Assembly (NCBI GenBank): GCA_048296855.1
Contig: CP182631.1
Origin: Pseudocolwellia sp048296855
Lineage (GTDB): Bacteria; Pseudomonadota; Gammaproteobacteria; Enterobacterales; Alteromonadaceae
Length of the DNA stretch: 64,000 nucleotides
Reading direction: 5' to 3' (one strand)
Part shown: positions 9,111 to 17,795 of the stretch, piece by piece
How positions within the stretch are numbered: position 1 is the first letter of the stretch
How the letters are laid out: each line of letters begins with the position of its first letter
Made by a program: the position numbers and the translations under genes
Notes under the pieces: model-generated
The model's input: only the letters and a program-made list of their open reading frames with translations
Database searches by the model: none
What the model was told of the DNA's origin: nothing

Positions 9111-9139
9111 TTGACATTGCACTTTCTTGGTGGGATTAT
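9111..9139 (+). promoter_or_regulatory. Sigma-70 promoter of the mannitol operon
   Basis: A perfect -35 box TTGACA (9111-9116), a 17-base spacer and a -10 box GATTAT (9134-9139). Transcription would start near 9146, giving a leader of about 130 bases before the HAD gene. Confidence 0.65.
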
Positions 9140-9165
9140 GCCCAACATTGGAGCTTACGCCCAAC
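9140..9165. promoter_or_regulatory. Candidate operator, direct repeat GCCCAAC
   Basis: GCCCAAC occurs at 9140-9146 and again at 9159-9165, 19 bases apart, each followed closely by a GG dinucleotide. The pair lies right over the predicted transcription start, where a repressor would act. The SorC-type regulator encoded in the same operon is the natural candidate. Confidence 0.4.
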
Positions 9166-9276
9166 CTGATGGCAAATGCTCATCATAGGTATTTAATTAC
9201 GTTAAAGTGGTTCGGTGTAAATGCACTGAAGTTTTATGCTAAGTTGCTTATACAAAAACTAGGTAAAAGGTAAAAC

Positions 9277-9954
9277 ATGAACGCGAACATTGAATTGATT
9301 ATTTTTGACTGTGACGGTGTATTAATTGATAGCGAAATTATCAGCGCTACGGTACTTATTGAGCAATTATCTACCATAGGTATAGAGATTAATATCAACT
9401 ACATCCAACAGCATTTTTTAGGATGTAGTTTTAGCTCAGTAAAAGAAAAAATACATAAAGCGTTTAATGTAAAGCTGCACAATAATTTTGAAAACGAATA
9501 CCGTATTGCACTATTAACAGCGTTTGAGAGTAATTTACAAACCACCAAAGGTATTAAAACAGTTTTGTCTCAGCTTAGCGTACCGTTTTGTTTAGCAACA
9601 AGCAGTAGCCCGCAACGTACTGAAAAAGCATTAAGTCTTGTTGGCTTAACACCTTTTTTTAAAGAAACTGTTTTTACCGCTAGCGAAGTTAAAAATGGTA
9701 AGCCGGCACCTGATTTATTTTTGCATGCCGCTAAAACAATGAAAGTAGCACCAGAAAATTGTTTGGTTATTGAAGACAGCATGGCGGGAGTAACCGCCGC
9801 ATTATCTGCAGGTATGCAAGTTATTCACTATAAAGGTGGGTTACATATGTCTGATGCAACTCATGCGGTTTCAATACAGTTTCCAAACGTTACGGTAATG
9901 CAACATTGGGATACGTTTATAACATTGCAGCCAGCACTTATGGCAAATAAATAG
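9277..9954 (+). CDS. HAD-family sugar-phosphate phosphatase, first gene of mannitol operon
   Basis: A 225-residue haloacid-dehalogenase-type hydrolase of the beta-phosphoglucomutase/YieH branch. Motif I is FDCDGV, with D11 as nucleophile and D13 as acid/base. Motif II is the ATSSS region, the motif III lysine is in NGKPAPD, and motif IV is EDSMAGV. An alpha-helical cap lies at about residues 18-85. It would dephosphorylate or isomerise a small phosphosugar. In this operon the substrate might be a hexose or hexitol phosphate such as mannitol 1-phosphate or fructose 1-phosphate; this is a guess. The start has a good AAAGG ribosome binding site. Confidence 0.85.
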   Translation: MNANIELIIFDCDGVLIDSEIISATVLIEQLSTIGIEININYIQQHFLGCSFSSVKEKIHKAFNVKLHNNFENEYRIALLTAFESNLQTTKGIKTVLSQLSVPFCLATSSSPQRTEKALSLVGLTPFFKETVFTASEVKNGKPAPDLFLHAAKTMKVAPENCLVIEDSMAGVTAALSAGMQVIHYKGGLHMSDATHAVSIQFPNVTVMQHWDTFITLQPALMANK

Positions 9955-10028
9955 TTAGATAGGCATTACTAAGTGCCACACAAAAAAAATAAAATAATAA
10001 ATAAAAATAACTAAACAAAGGCATCCTT

Positions 10029-10985
10029 ATGGATAACAAATCAAATTCAGAACTAAAACGCTTAGAAGATGCTGCGCGTGCTGCTTGGCTTTATTACGTA
10101 GCTAAAAACACACAAGACGAAATAGCTCAAAAGTTAGAAGTTTCTCGTCAGTCAGCACAACGTTTAGTTGCCCTTGCAGTAAATGAAGGGTTAATTAAAG
10201 TACGTTTAGAGCATCCTATTACCGAATGTATGGAATTAGCCCAACAGCTAAAAGATACATTTAACTTACTTGAATGCGAAATAGTGCCGAGCGATCCTAA
10301 CGCCCCAAATTCTAGTTACGGTTTAGCCCAGTGTGGAGCCACTATATTAGAACGTTATTTAAAATCAGACACACCTAAAACTTTAGCTTTTGGTACAGGT
10401 AGAGCATTAAAAGCTTGTATCGACGAGCTACCTTCAATGCAATGTCAGCAGCACAAAATAGTTTCATTATTAGGTAATATGATGGCAGATGGTTCAGCCT
10501 CAGCTTTTGATATTGTGGTAACCATGGCCAATAAAGTTAATGCTAAACACTTCCCGATGCCGCTTCCTGTTATTGCATCAACCGTTGCAGAAAAACAAAT
10601 ATTGCACAGCCTTAAACCCGTAAAAAGTATTTTTAGCTTAATTGAGCAAGCTGACGCTACTTTTGTCGGTATAGGCCAAATTACCGAAAACTCCCCTTTA
10701 TTATTAGACGGTTTTATTAACGACTTTGAGCTTGAAAGCGTAAAAAACGATGGTGCACAAGGCGAAATTATTAGTTGGTTATATGATGAAAATGGTCAAC
10801 TCCTTAATAATACCACCAACGAGCGAGTGGTAAGTTCTCCGTTAACCATTAATGCCAGTAAACCTGTTTATGGTATTGCTGCAGGTAGCGATAAAGTCAA
10901 AGCAATTCATGCAGCCCTTAAAGGTAAATTAATAAATTCATTAATTACAAATGAGTATACCGCCAAAGCCATACTTAGCATGTAA
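10029..10985 (+). CDS. SorC-family transcriptional regulator of mannitol operon
   Basis: A 318-residue regulator with an N-terminal helix-turn-helix (about residues 24-58, TQDEIAQKLEVSRQSAQRLV) and a C-terminal sugar-phosphate-binding domain of the SorC/DeoR-like type (FGTGRALKACI, VGIGQ, and a late YGIAAGSDK motif). Family members sense a phosphorylated or free sugar and control polyol operons. It sits between the HAD gene and the permease, so it probably controls its own operon, possibly through the GCCCAAC repeats at 9140-9165. Confidence 0.88.
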   Translation: MDNKSNSELKRLEDAARAAWLYYVAKNTQDEIAQKLEVSRQSAQRLVALAVNEGLIKVRLEHPITECMELAQQLKDTFNLLECEIVPSDPNAPNSSYGLAQCGATILERYLKSDTPKTLAFGTGRALKACIDELPSMQCQQHKIVSLLGNMMADGSASAFDIVVTMANKVNAKHFPMPLPVIASTVAEKQILHSLKPVKSIFSLIEQADATFVGIGQITENSPLLLDGFINDFELESVKNDGAQGEIISWLYDENGQLLNNTTNERVVSSPLTINASKPVYGIAAGSDKVKAIHAALKGKLINSLITNEYTAKAILSM

Positions 10986-11002
10986 TTAAAGTAAGTCCCA
11001 AA

Positions 11003-11053
11003 AAGTAGCTCCACAGTTAAAGCCTTGGTTTATAACTGCGGACAACGCTACTT
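11003..11053. repeat. Stem-loop in the regulator-permease spacer
   Basis: Outer arms AAGTAGC (11003-11009) and GCTACTT (11047-11053), inner arms CAGTTA and TAACTG. No T-run follows, so it is more likely an mRNA processing or stability structure than a terminator. Confidence 0.45.
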
Positions 11054-11062
11054 AAAATAAGA

Positions 11063-11096
11063 TGAAACGGTTAAATATTATTCATAAAACGTTTCA
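11063..11096. promoter_or_regulatory. Inverted repeat TGAAACG...CGTTTCA before the permease
   Basis: 7 bp perfect arms at 11063-11069 and 11090-11096, separated by 20 AT-rich bases, placed 61 bases before the permease start. It could be an operator for a second promoter or another mRNA hairpin. Confidence 0.35.
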
Positions 11097-11156
11097 ATTT
11101 CAAAACACATATCATGCACTGTTTATTTAACAGCCATGATAGAAGGAAAGCAAAAA

Positions 11157-12872
11157 ATGGCCAATATTCATAGAGATAACTCATTTAGTAATATAAATGA
11201 AGAACAAATGCCAGTTGCAAAAAACAAATTGCATGGGTGGAAACATTTTGCAGGTTTATATGCTGGGGAGCATGTAGCCGCAACTGAATTTGTAATAGGT
11301 GCAACCTTCGTCGCATTAGGCGCTGCAACTACTGATATTTTACTGGGTTTATTAATCGGTAATTTATTAGCCATGTGTTCTTGGTGGTTATTAACAGCAC
11401 CTATCGCTGTTGAAACACGCTTAAGCTTATACAATTACCTCAATAAAATTGCGGGTAATTCTATGACCAAGCTCTATAACTGGGCAAATGTTGTGATATT
11501 CTCCGTAATATCAGCCGCCATGATCACCGTATCTTCCACCGCGGTTAGGTTTTTGTTCGACATTCCAGCTCAGCTCAATTGGTACCCCAACAGTTTTTGG
11601 TTTGTCGCTATTGTGCTCGCCGTAGGATCTATCGTGGTGTTTGTTGCTATGTATGGCTTTTCAACGGTAGCTGACTTTTCTAAAATTTGTGCCCCTTGGT
11701 TATTTGTTATTTTTATTGCCGGTTCGTTTACCCTATTCCCTGCTTTATCTAACCATGTATTAGGCACAACAACTCTTAGTGGTTGGAGCGACTTTATTAC
11801 CATTGGCGACAGTTCCATTTGGACAGGCTTCACCAGTGATGGTGAAAAAGGTATCGGCTTATTTGAAGTTATCGGCTTTGCATGGGCAGCTAACTCTATT
11901 ACTCACTTTGGTTTAATCGACATGGCAATATTTCGTTTTGCTAAACGTAAAAGTTACGGTTTATTCTCAGGTGTTGGTATGTTCTTTGGCCATTACTTAG
12001 CATGGATATCTGCAGGTATTATGGGCGCTGGTGCAGCCGTATTACTTAAAACAACCATCACTTCGTTAGATCCAGGTGATGTGGCTTACCACGCATTAGG
12101 TTTAACCGGTTTTGTGATAATTATTATTGCTGGCTGGACAACGGCTAACGCTAATTTATACCGCGCAGGTTTAGCTGCACAGTCTATTTTTGTTAATCAA
12201 TCACGCGAAAAAACAACCGCTATTGTAGGTGTTGTTACTGTTATTATTGCCTGTTTCCCTTTTGTATTTTCGCAAATGTTACCGCTATTAACTTACGCAG
12301 GTTTATTAGTTGTTCCTGTAGGCGGCATCGTATTTGCTGAGCATGTGTTATTTCCAAAAATTGGTTTAACGCGTTACTGGGCTAAGTATCAAAATATATC
12401 TCGCAGCGTACCAGCCATAGCAACTTGGGCCTTAGCTTTAGTATTCGGTTTTGGCTTAAATATTTTAGATGTTATGTCGTTCTACTACTTATTCATTCCT
12501 ACATGGATTTTCAGTATTGTTGTTTACACCGTATTAGCAAAAAAATACGGTGCTGATAAAGACTACACAAAAGAGGTTGCTGCTGAAAACCTTGAACAAA
12601 AACAGATTGTTGCTTACCAAACAGAAGAAGCGCGAAACGACACACCCTTTGTTGAAGACACCAGCACAATAAGCAAAATATTAAATGCGGTATCAACAGT
12701 TTCGTTACTTATTATTACCGCGTTTGCTACCCAAGTTATGTTTTTCAGCTCAACGATGGACATATACGACACAAACAAAGTGCAATTTGAATATTACTGT
12801 TTCATTTTTACTATCGTTTATTTTGCTAGTGCTTATGCATCTCTTAAGCGCCAAAAAGCACTCAACAACTAA
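11157..12872 (+). CDS. NCS1-like permease, probable mannitol transporter
   Basis: A 571-residue polytopic inner-membrane protein with about 12 hydrophobic segments and a 5+5 LeuT-like look, resembling the nucleobase:cation symporter-1 (cytosine/purine/allantoin permease) family. I start at the second ATG (11157), because GAAGGAAAG lies at the right distance before it; the ATG at 11136 has no such site. The ~60-residue hydrophilic loop after about residue 475 is rich in Glu. Between a SorC regulator and mannitol dehydrogenase no other carrier is encoded, so mannitol uptake by cation symport is the likely job. That substrate would be unusual for NCS1 and is inferred from position only. Confidence 0.82.
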   Translation: MANIHRDNSFSNINEEQMPVAKNKLHGWKHFAGLYAGEHVAATEFVIGATFVALGAATTDILLGLLIGNLLAMCSWWLLTAPIAVETRLSLYNYLNKIAGNSMTKLYNWANVVIFSVISAAMITVSSTAVRFLFDIPAQLNWYPNSFWFVAIVLAVGSIVVFVAMYGFSTVADFSKICAPWLFVIFIAGSFTLFPALSNHVLGTTTLSGWSDFITIGDSSIWTGFTSDGEKGIGLFEVIGFAWAANSITHFGLIDMAIFRFAKRKSYGLFSGVGMFFGHYLAWISAGIMGAGAAVLLKTTITSLDPGDVAYHALGLTGFVIIIIAGWTTANANLYRAGLAAQSIFVNQSREKTTAIVGVVTVIIACFPFVFSQMLPLLTYAGLLVVPVGGIVFAEHVLFPKIGLTRYWAKYQNISRSVPAIATWALALVFGFGLNILDVMSFYYLFIPTWIFSIVVYTVLAKKYGADKDYTKEVAAENLEQKQIVAYQTEEARNDTPFVEDTSTISKILNAVSTVSLLIITAFATQVMFFSSTMDIYDTNKVQFEYYCFIFTIVYFASAYASLKRQKALNN

Positions 12873-12900
12873 CAACAGTAATACAAACTAATAAACACGC

Positions 12901-12941
12901 GCACATTAACGTTTAGGTTAACTAACAACACGCTAATGTGC
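12901..12941. repeat. Stem-loop between permease and mannitol dehydrogenase
   Basis: GCACATTAACG (12901-12911) pairs with CGCTAATGTGC (12931-12941) with one mismatch. No U-tract follows. It is probably an intercistronic mRNA-stability hairpin that would let the permease and dehydrogenase levels differ. Confidence 0.5.
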
Positions 12942-13027
12942 TGCGTTTAACATAAAAAATTGAGTAACTACAAAACAGTTACCCTAATTTATTTTTAGGT
13001 TTAATCCTATTAAGTAAGGCCAAACAC

Positions 13028-14569
13028 ATGACAAACACCACACTAAATGAAACACAAAACGGTTCATTAAACCAACTTACATTAGCTAACTTACCTAGCC
13101 ATATTGATATTCCTACTTATGATCGTAGCCAGTTAACCGCAGGTATTGTTCATATTGGTGTCGGTGGTTTTCATCGTGCGCATCAAGCTATGTACATTAA
13201 TGAATTATTGAAAACACCGGGGTCAGAACAGTGGGCAATTTGTGGTGTAGGTTTATTAGAAAACAACCGTGGTTTGCGTGATATTTTAGTTAAACAAGAC
13301 TACTTATATTCGTTAGTGGTACGCCACCCTAATGGCCAAATAGACAACAAAGTTATTGGTTCGATGATTGATTTCATCTTCGCGCCTGACAACAAACAAA
13401 CCGTTATAGACAAATTAGCTCATAGCGAAACTAAAATAGTTTCGTTAACCATTACCGAAGGGGGTTACAACTTACACCCTACTACAGGCGAACTTGATTT
13501 ATTAAACGAAGGCATCGCACACGATATTGCTAACCCTAACGACCCAAAAACAGCATTTGGTTATATTGCTGCAGCATTACAAATACGTAAAAACAAAGGT
13601 ATGAACCCCTTTACGGTACAGTCTTGCGACAACATTCAACATAACGGCGCCGTAACACGAAAAATGTTACTTACGTTTACCCAGCAGCAAGATCCTGAGT
13701 TAAGCCAATGGATTAAAACACATGTTGAATTTCCAAATGCTATGGTTGACCGTATAACGCCAGTAACAACAAAAACAGATATTGACTACGTTACTAAAAC
13801 TTATGGTTTAACCGACGAGTGGCCAATTACCTGTGAATCGTTTTCGCAATGGGTAATTGAAGACAATTTTAGCGACGGCCGACCTAACTGGAATTTAGCC
13901 GGTGCACAGTTTGTAACAGACGTAACCCCTTTTGAAAAAATGAAAATACGTTTATTAAACGCAGGCCATTCAGTACTTGGTTTATTAGGTTCTATTCATG
14001 GTTATGCCACGATAGACGAAACTGTATCCGACAAAGATTTTGCACAATACCTACGTGCATTTATGGACTTAGAAGTTACGCCGTTATTAGATAAATTAGA
14101 CGGTATTGATTTAGAAGAATACAAAGACACATTAATAGAGCGTTTTTCAAATCCAAATATTAAAGACAGCCTCGCGCGTATTTGTTCTGAAAGTTCAGCC
14201 AAATTGCCTAAATTTTTAATTGCCTCTATTAACGAAAACTTAGCCGCAGGTCGCGATTGCTCTTTAGCCACTTTAGTGATTGCCACTTGGTGTTTATACA
14301 GCGACAAACAGGTAAACCAAGCGAATAATCCGTTAGATATTCAAGACGCAATGCGTGACGAACTAGCAGAGTATGCTCAACAAACTCGTACCGACCAACT
14401 CGCTTTTTTAAAGTTAACGAGCTTATTCGACAATTTAATTAATCAAGCTGATTTTAGTGAAAATTATACAACAGCAATTAACGCGTTATATTCGCCAACA
14501 AGTAACATTAAAACCATAATGAAAAACACGCTTGAGCAAAAATACCATACCCTTGCTAAAGGAAAATAA
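13028..14569 (+). CDS. mtlK: Mannitol 2-dehydrogenase
   Basis: Polyol-specific long-chain dehydrogenase that oxidises D-mannitol to D-fructose with NAD+ in the cytoplasm. The 513 residues fit the family (about 480-500). The N-terminal Rossmann glycine motif is GIVHIGVGGFHRAH. The catalytic triad signature K-x4-N-x2-H is at about K306, N311 and H314 (MKIRLLNAGH). The SCDNIQHNG block is also present. Tagaturonate or fructuronate reductases belong to the same family, but the fructokinase that starts two bases later supports mannitol as substrate. Good AAGG ribosome binding site. Confidence 0.93.
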   Translation: MTNTTLNETQNGSLNQLTLANLPSHIDIPTYDRSQLTAGIVHIGVGGFHRAHQAMYINELLKTPGSEQWAICGVGLLENNRGLRDILVKQDYLYSLVVRHPNGQIDNKVIGSMIDFIFAPDNKQTVIDKLAHSETKIVSLTITEGGYNLHPTTGELDLLNEGIAHDIANPNDPKTAFGYIAAALQIRKNKGMNPFTVQSCDNIQHNGAVTRKMLLTFTQQQDPELSQWIKTHVEFPNAMVDRITPVTTKTDIDYVTKTYGLTDEWPITCESFSQWVIEDNFSDGRPNWNLAGAQFVTDVTPFEKMKIRLLNAGHSVLGLLGSIHGYATIDETVSDKDFAQYLRAFMDLEVTPLLDKLDGIDLEEYKDTLIERFSNPNIKDSLARICSESSAKLPKFLIASINENLAAGRDCSLATLVIATWCLYSDKQVNQANNPLDIQDAMRDELAEYAQQTRTDQLAFLKLTSLFDNLINQADFSENYTTAINALYSPTSNIKTIMKNTLEQKYHTLAKGK

Positions 14570-14570
14570 C

Positions 14571-15494
14571 ATGAACAGTTTATTTATTAATCATAAAGCC
14601 CCTAGCGATATCACTATTAATTGTTTTGGTGAAGTACTATGGGATTGTTTTAGTAGCGGTAAGCGTTTAGGTGGCGCACCTTTAAATGTATGTTTGCGCT
14701 TAAACTCTCTTGGCATTAAAGCCAATATGATCAGCGCCGTTGGCAAAGACACCTTAGGCAACGAACTACTTAACGTGATTACAGAACGCGAAATGAACAC
14801 CCACTTTATCGCTGTCAATCCCGATAAAAAAACCAGTACAGTACAAGTTACGTTAGACAAAAGTGGCTCAGCATCGTACGAAATTGTTGCAGATACCGCT
14901 TGGGATAATATTGACTTAACCCCTGCCCTTATCGAACAAGTACAATCGTCAGATATTTTTGTATACGGCAGTTTAGTTGCTCGTCAAGAAACCTCGTTAA
15001 ACACTTTAAAGCAGCTAATAAATGTCGCTCAATTTAAAGTGTTTGACGTAAACTTACGCAAACCCCATTACAACATTGAAACCTTAATAGAGTTAATGCA
15101 AGCCGCTAATTTTATTAAACTAAACGATGATGAGTTATACGAAATAGCTTACGCGATGGGTTCTAAATTTAACTCGCTAGAACAAAATTTAGAGTTTATT
15201 GCAGAAAAAACCAATACACCTTACATGTGCGTAACCAAAGGTAATCACGGTGCATTACTTAAAATTAATGATAAAAATTACTACAACTCAGGCTTTTTAA
15301 TTAAAGTCGTAGATACGGTAGGAGCTGGCGATTCATTTTTAGGTTCATTAATTTATCAACTATGTAACACCACCAATGCACAATACGCAGTTAACTTTGC
15401 CTGTGCTGTTGGCGCTATGGTGGCACAAAGCCAAGGTGCCACACCTGAACTGTCAATGGAGGAAATTGAACAGTTTATGAATCCAACCTCTTAA
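14571..15494 (+). CDS. Fructokinase (PfkB family)
   Basis: A 307-residue PfkB/ribokinase-fold kinase that phosphorylates fructose from mannitol oxidation to fructose 6-phosphate. The start is placed at ATG 14571, one base after the mannitol dehydrogenase stop, with AAAGGA upstream; longer frames would run back into the previous gene. The N-terminal signature contains GGAPLNVCLRL, and the C-terminal ATP/anion-hole motif is VDTVGAGDSF with the catalytic Asp. It is the last gene of the operon; a repeat copy follows. Confidence 0.92.
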   Translation: MNSLFINHKAPSDITINCFGEVLWDCFSSGKRLGGAPLNVCLRLNSLGIKANMISAVGKDTLGNELLNVITEREMNTHFIAVNPDKKTSTVQVTLDKSGSASYEIVADTAWDNIDLTPALIEQVQSSDIFVYGSLVARQETSLNTLKQLINVAQFKVFDVNLRKPHYNIETLIELMQAANFIKLNDDELYEIAYAMGSKFNSLEQNLEFIAEKTNTPYMCVTKGNHGALLKINDKNYYNSGFLIKVVDTVGAGDSFLGSLIYQLCNTTNAQYAVNFACAVGAMVAQSQGATPELSMEEIEQFMNPTS

Positions 15495-15511
15495 ATAGGT
15501 AGTAAACAATT

Positions 15512-15703
15512 AAAGCAATTATTTATCAACAGCTTAATGTGTATTATTGTTTTCCTAAGCTATATTAGTCTCTCAACATTGATATTTTTGCGTATAACAA
15601 GGCGAATTTTTCTACCTAATAGCTGGCTATTAGTAATAAATTCAACGAAGTTAGGCGTAAAAATAACTTGTTGAGTAACTTTGCTTATCCTGAGTTGAGG
15701 TTA
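15512..15703. repeat. MITE-like repeat, copy D (left end lost)
   Basis: Sequence from GTTTTCCTAAG through GTTGAGGTTA matches the right ~190 bp of copies A and C with scattered substitutions. The left terminal repeat is absent. It sits between the convergent fructokinase and RhlE-like genes and may contribute a hairpin. Confidence 0.75.
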
Positions 15704-15722
15704 TTTAACTCAATACAAAAGT

Positions 15723-17096
15723 TTACTCATCATCACCGCTATTTAGCCAAATATCAGCATTAATGGTGGGTTTCTTTTTACGCTTTTTCTTACCGCTTCC
15801 AGCCGGTGCAGCCATAGGTTTTGTTTGTTCGGCAAACTCAGCCAGCAAAGCATCAATGGTATTTTCGTCAACTTCAAAGCCTTCAACTTGCTCGCGTTCA
15901 AGCCAAATTTTGTTCTTTTTCTCAATCACTTTAAAGTGATGATAATCTTCATGATCAATCAGCGATAAAGCCAAACCTACTTCGCCAGCACGACCACTTC
16001 GACCAATACGGTGCATGTAATCAGACGGGCTTCGAGGTAAATCAAAGTTAATAACAACAGGTAGTTTTTCAATATCTAAACCACGTGCAGCAATGTCGGT
16101 AGCAATTAATACTTCTATTTCACCACTCTTAAAGCCTTCAAGTACTCTACTACGAGCGCCCTGACCTTTGTCGCCATGAAACACTTCAGCCGTAATGCCG
16201 CGTTTAGAAAGCTTTGCCGCTAAATGTTCACAACTGTTTTTAGCATTTACAAAAATAAGCGCTTGTCGCCACGAATGCTGAATAATTAAATGGGCTAACA
16301 CCGCTGTTTTCTCGCCTTTGTTCACCTCAAATACACGTTGTACCAAGGTACTTGCGTCAGCACTTTGTACTTGTATTTCAATCGGGTTATTCAGTAATTT
16401 TTGCGTTAAAGCTTTTACCTGATCAGGAAAAGTTGCTGAAAACAATAAAGTTTGTTTTTTAGTGGGCAATAAAGCTAAGAGCGCTGTTAGCTCTTCGGTA
16501 AAACCTAAACTTAACATGCGGTCGGCTTCATCAAGCACTAAGGTTTTAACCTTATCGAGTTTAATCGCATTACTTGAAATTAAATCGAGTAATCGACCCG
16601 GCGTTGCCACCAAAACATCTGTACCACCACGTAACGCCAGCATTTGTGTATTAGCTGACACACCACCAAACACAGCCACTGTTTTTATTTCGCCATTAAA
16701 ATGTACCGCGTACGACTTAATGCTATCAGCCACTTGCTTAGCTAATTCGCGCGTAGGTACTAAAATTAATTGAGTAACAAAGTTACCTTTATTACTTACA
16801 CTTTTACCTGAAGCTTTTTCAGCGTCTTTACTTTTAGAAAGCTGCTGCAAAATAGGCAATGCAAAAGTCGCCGTTTTACCCGACCCTGTATTTGCCCCTG
16901 CAATTAAATCGCGCCCAGCTAACACACTAGGAATAGCTCGCGCTTGAATAGGCGTTGGCTGCTGGTATTCCAGCTCAATTAATCGAGCTAATAATTGGGG
17001 AATAAGGCCAAGTTCTGTAAAGCTGGCAGGCATTGTAGGTATGGTTGTAGCTGTGGTAGCAACATGAGTTGAATCAGTGTTTTTGGCAGAGGTCAT
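15723..17096 (-). CDS. DEAD-box RNA helicase, RhlE-like
   Basis: A 457-residue ATP-dependent RNA helicase for ribosome assembly or RNA turnover. The Q motif covers FTELGLIPQLLARLIELEYQ and PTPIQ. Motif I is the unusual AGANTGSGKT, motif Ib TPGR, motif II DEAD, motif III SAT and motif VI HRIGRSGRAG. The C-terminal tail is basic (KKKRKKKP), as in RhlE proteins. Monocistronic. Which paralogue this is (RhlE, SrmB or another) cannot be settled from the sequence alone. Confidence 0.9.
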   Translation of the reverse strand: MTSAKNTDSTHVATTATTIPTMPASFTELGLIPQLLARLIELEYQQPTPIQARAIPSVLAGRDLIAGANTGSGKTATFALPILQQLSKSKDAEKASGKSVSNKGNFVTQLILVPTRELAKQVADSIKSYAVHFNGEIKTVAVFGGVSANTQMLALRGGTDVLVATPGRLLDLISSNAIKLDKVKTLVLDEADRMLSLGFTEELTALLALLPTKKQTLLFSATFPDQVKALTQKLLNNPIEIQVQSADASTLVQRVFEVNKGEKTAVLAHLIIQHSWRQALIFVNAKNSCEHLAAKLSKRGITAEVFHGDKGQGARSRVLEGFKSGEIEVLIATDIAARGLDIEKLPVVINFDLPRSPSDYMHRIGRSGRAGEVGLALSLIDHEDYHHFKVIEKKNKIWLEREQVEGFEVDENTIDALLAEFAEQTKPMAAPAGSGKKKRKKKPTINADIWLNSGDDE

Positions 17097-17291
17097 TAAT
17101 ATAAAGGGCTTAAAGCTAAAATAATTGCGGCTATTTTAACTTATTTAAAGCGGGTAAGTTAGTGAAATTAGATATTCATAAATAAACCCATTGAATACTT
17201 ACTGAAGTCACTTTGCAACAGGAATAATTCATTGTTCAACGTTTTGGTTTAATTCAAAATAAAGGAGTATTACGCATAATAGGGTTAAAGC

Positions 17292-17738
17292 TTACTTTTT
17301 ATTTTCTGCTTTAAGGTATCTGCTTTCATTCTCTTGCGTGGGTAACATGCAGGTATCGTACTTACCAAATAAAGCGTAACGATTAAGAGCAATACGATCA
17401 TACAGCCAGCTTCTTATCGGCTTTGGCAATATTTTGAATACGTACAACACACGCCACGGGTACCCTAACTTATTTATAATATGTAAGAATGCGTCGCTCT
17501 TATCAAAACACTGATTACCTTCTACATATAACATAGTGTCGAAATGTTCTGTTGGCATATTAAAGTGTTTTAATATGCTCTGCCCTTCTGGCGATTGGAC
17601 ACTGCATAATTTGAAAAGCTGCTGCGTGTCGTACTTAATAATAAACTGACTCCACGCGTTACAAAGCTTACAGACCCCATCGAATAAAATAACGCAGTCG
17701 TTTTCAGTAATATGAGGTGGGTATTTTACAACGGGCAT
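17292..17738 (-). CDS. DCC family thiol-disulfide oxidoreductase-like protein (DUF393)
   Basis: A 148-residue member of the DCC family (YuxK-like), named after its conserved Asp-Cys-Cys: here FDGVCKLCNAW, about residues 19-29, gives the D-x-x-C-x-x-C arrangement predicted to be a redox pair. No signal peptide. It is the last gene of a four-gene minus-strand cluster with DoxX-like, DUF2269 and saccharopine-dehydrogenase-like genes. This grouping suggests a membrane-linked redox function that is not yet known. Confidence 0.85.
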   Translation of the reverse strand: MPVVKYPPHITENDCVILFDGVCKLCNAWSQFIIKYDTQQLFKLCSVQSPEGQSILKHFNMPTEHFDTMLYVEGNQCFDKSDAFLHIINKLGYPWRVLYVFKILPKPIRSWLYDRIALNRYALFGKYDTCMLPTQENESRYLKAENKK

Positions 17739-17795
17739 GAGCTTTCCTTGTTAATTTAATCCTTTAACTTACCAGCATTTCTTTAGTTATTAATT

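Noticed and set aside
11136..11156. ATG at 11136 as start of the NCS1-like permease
   Set aside because: The GAAGGAAAG ribosome binding site lies between this ATG and the one at 11157 and fits only the latter.
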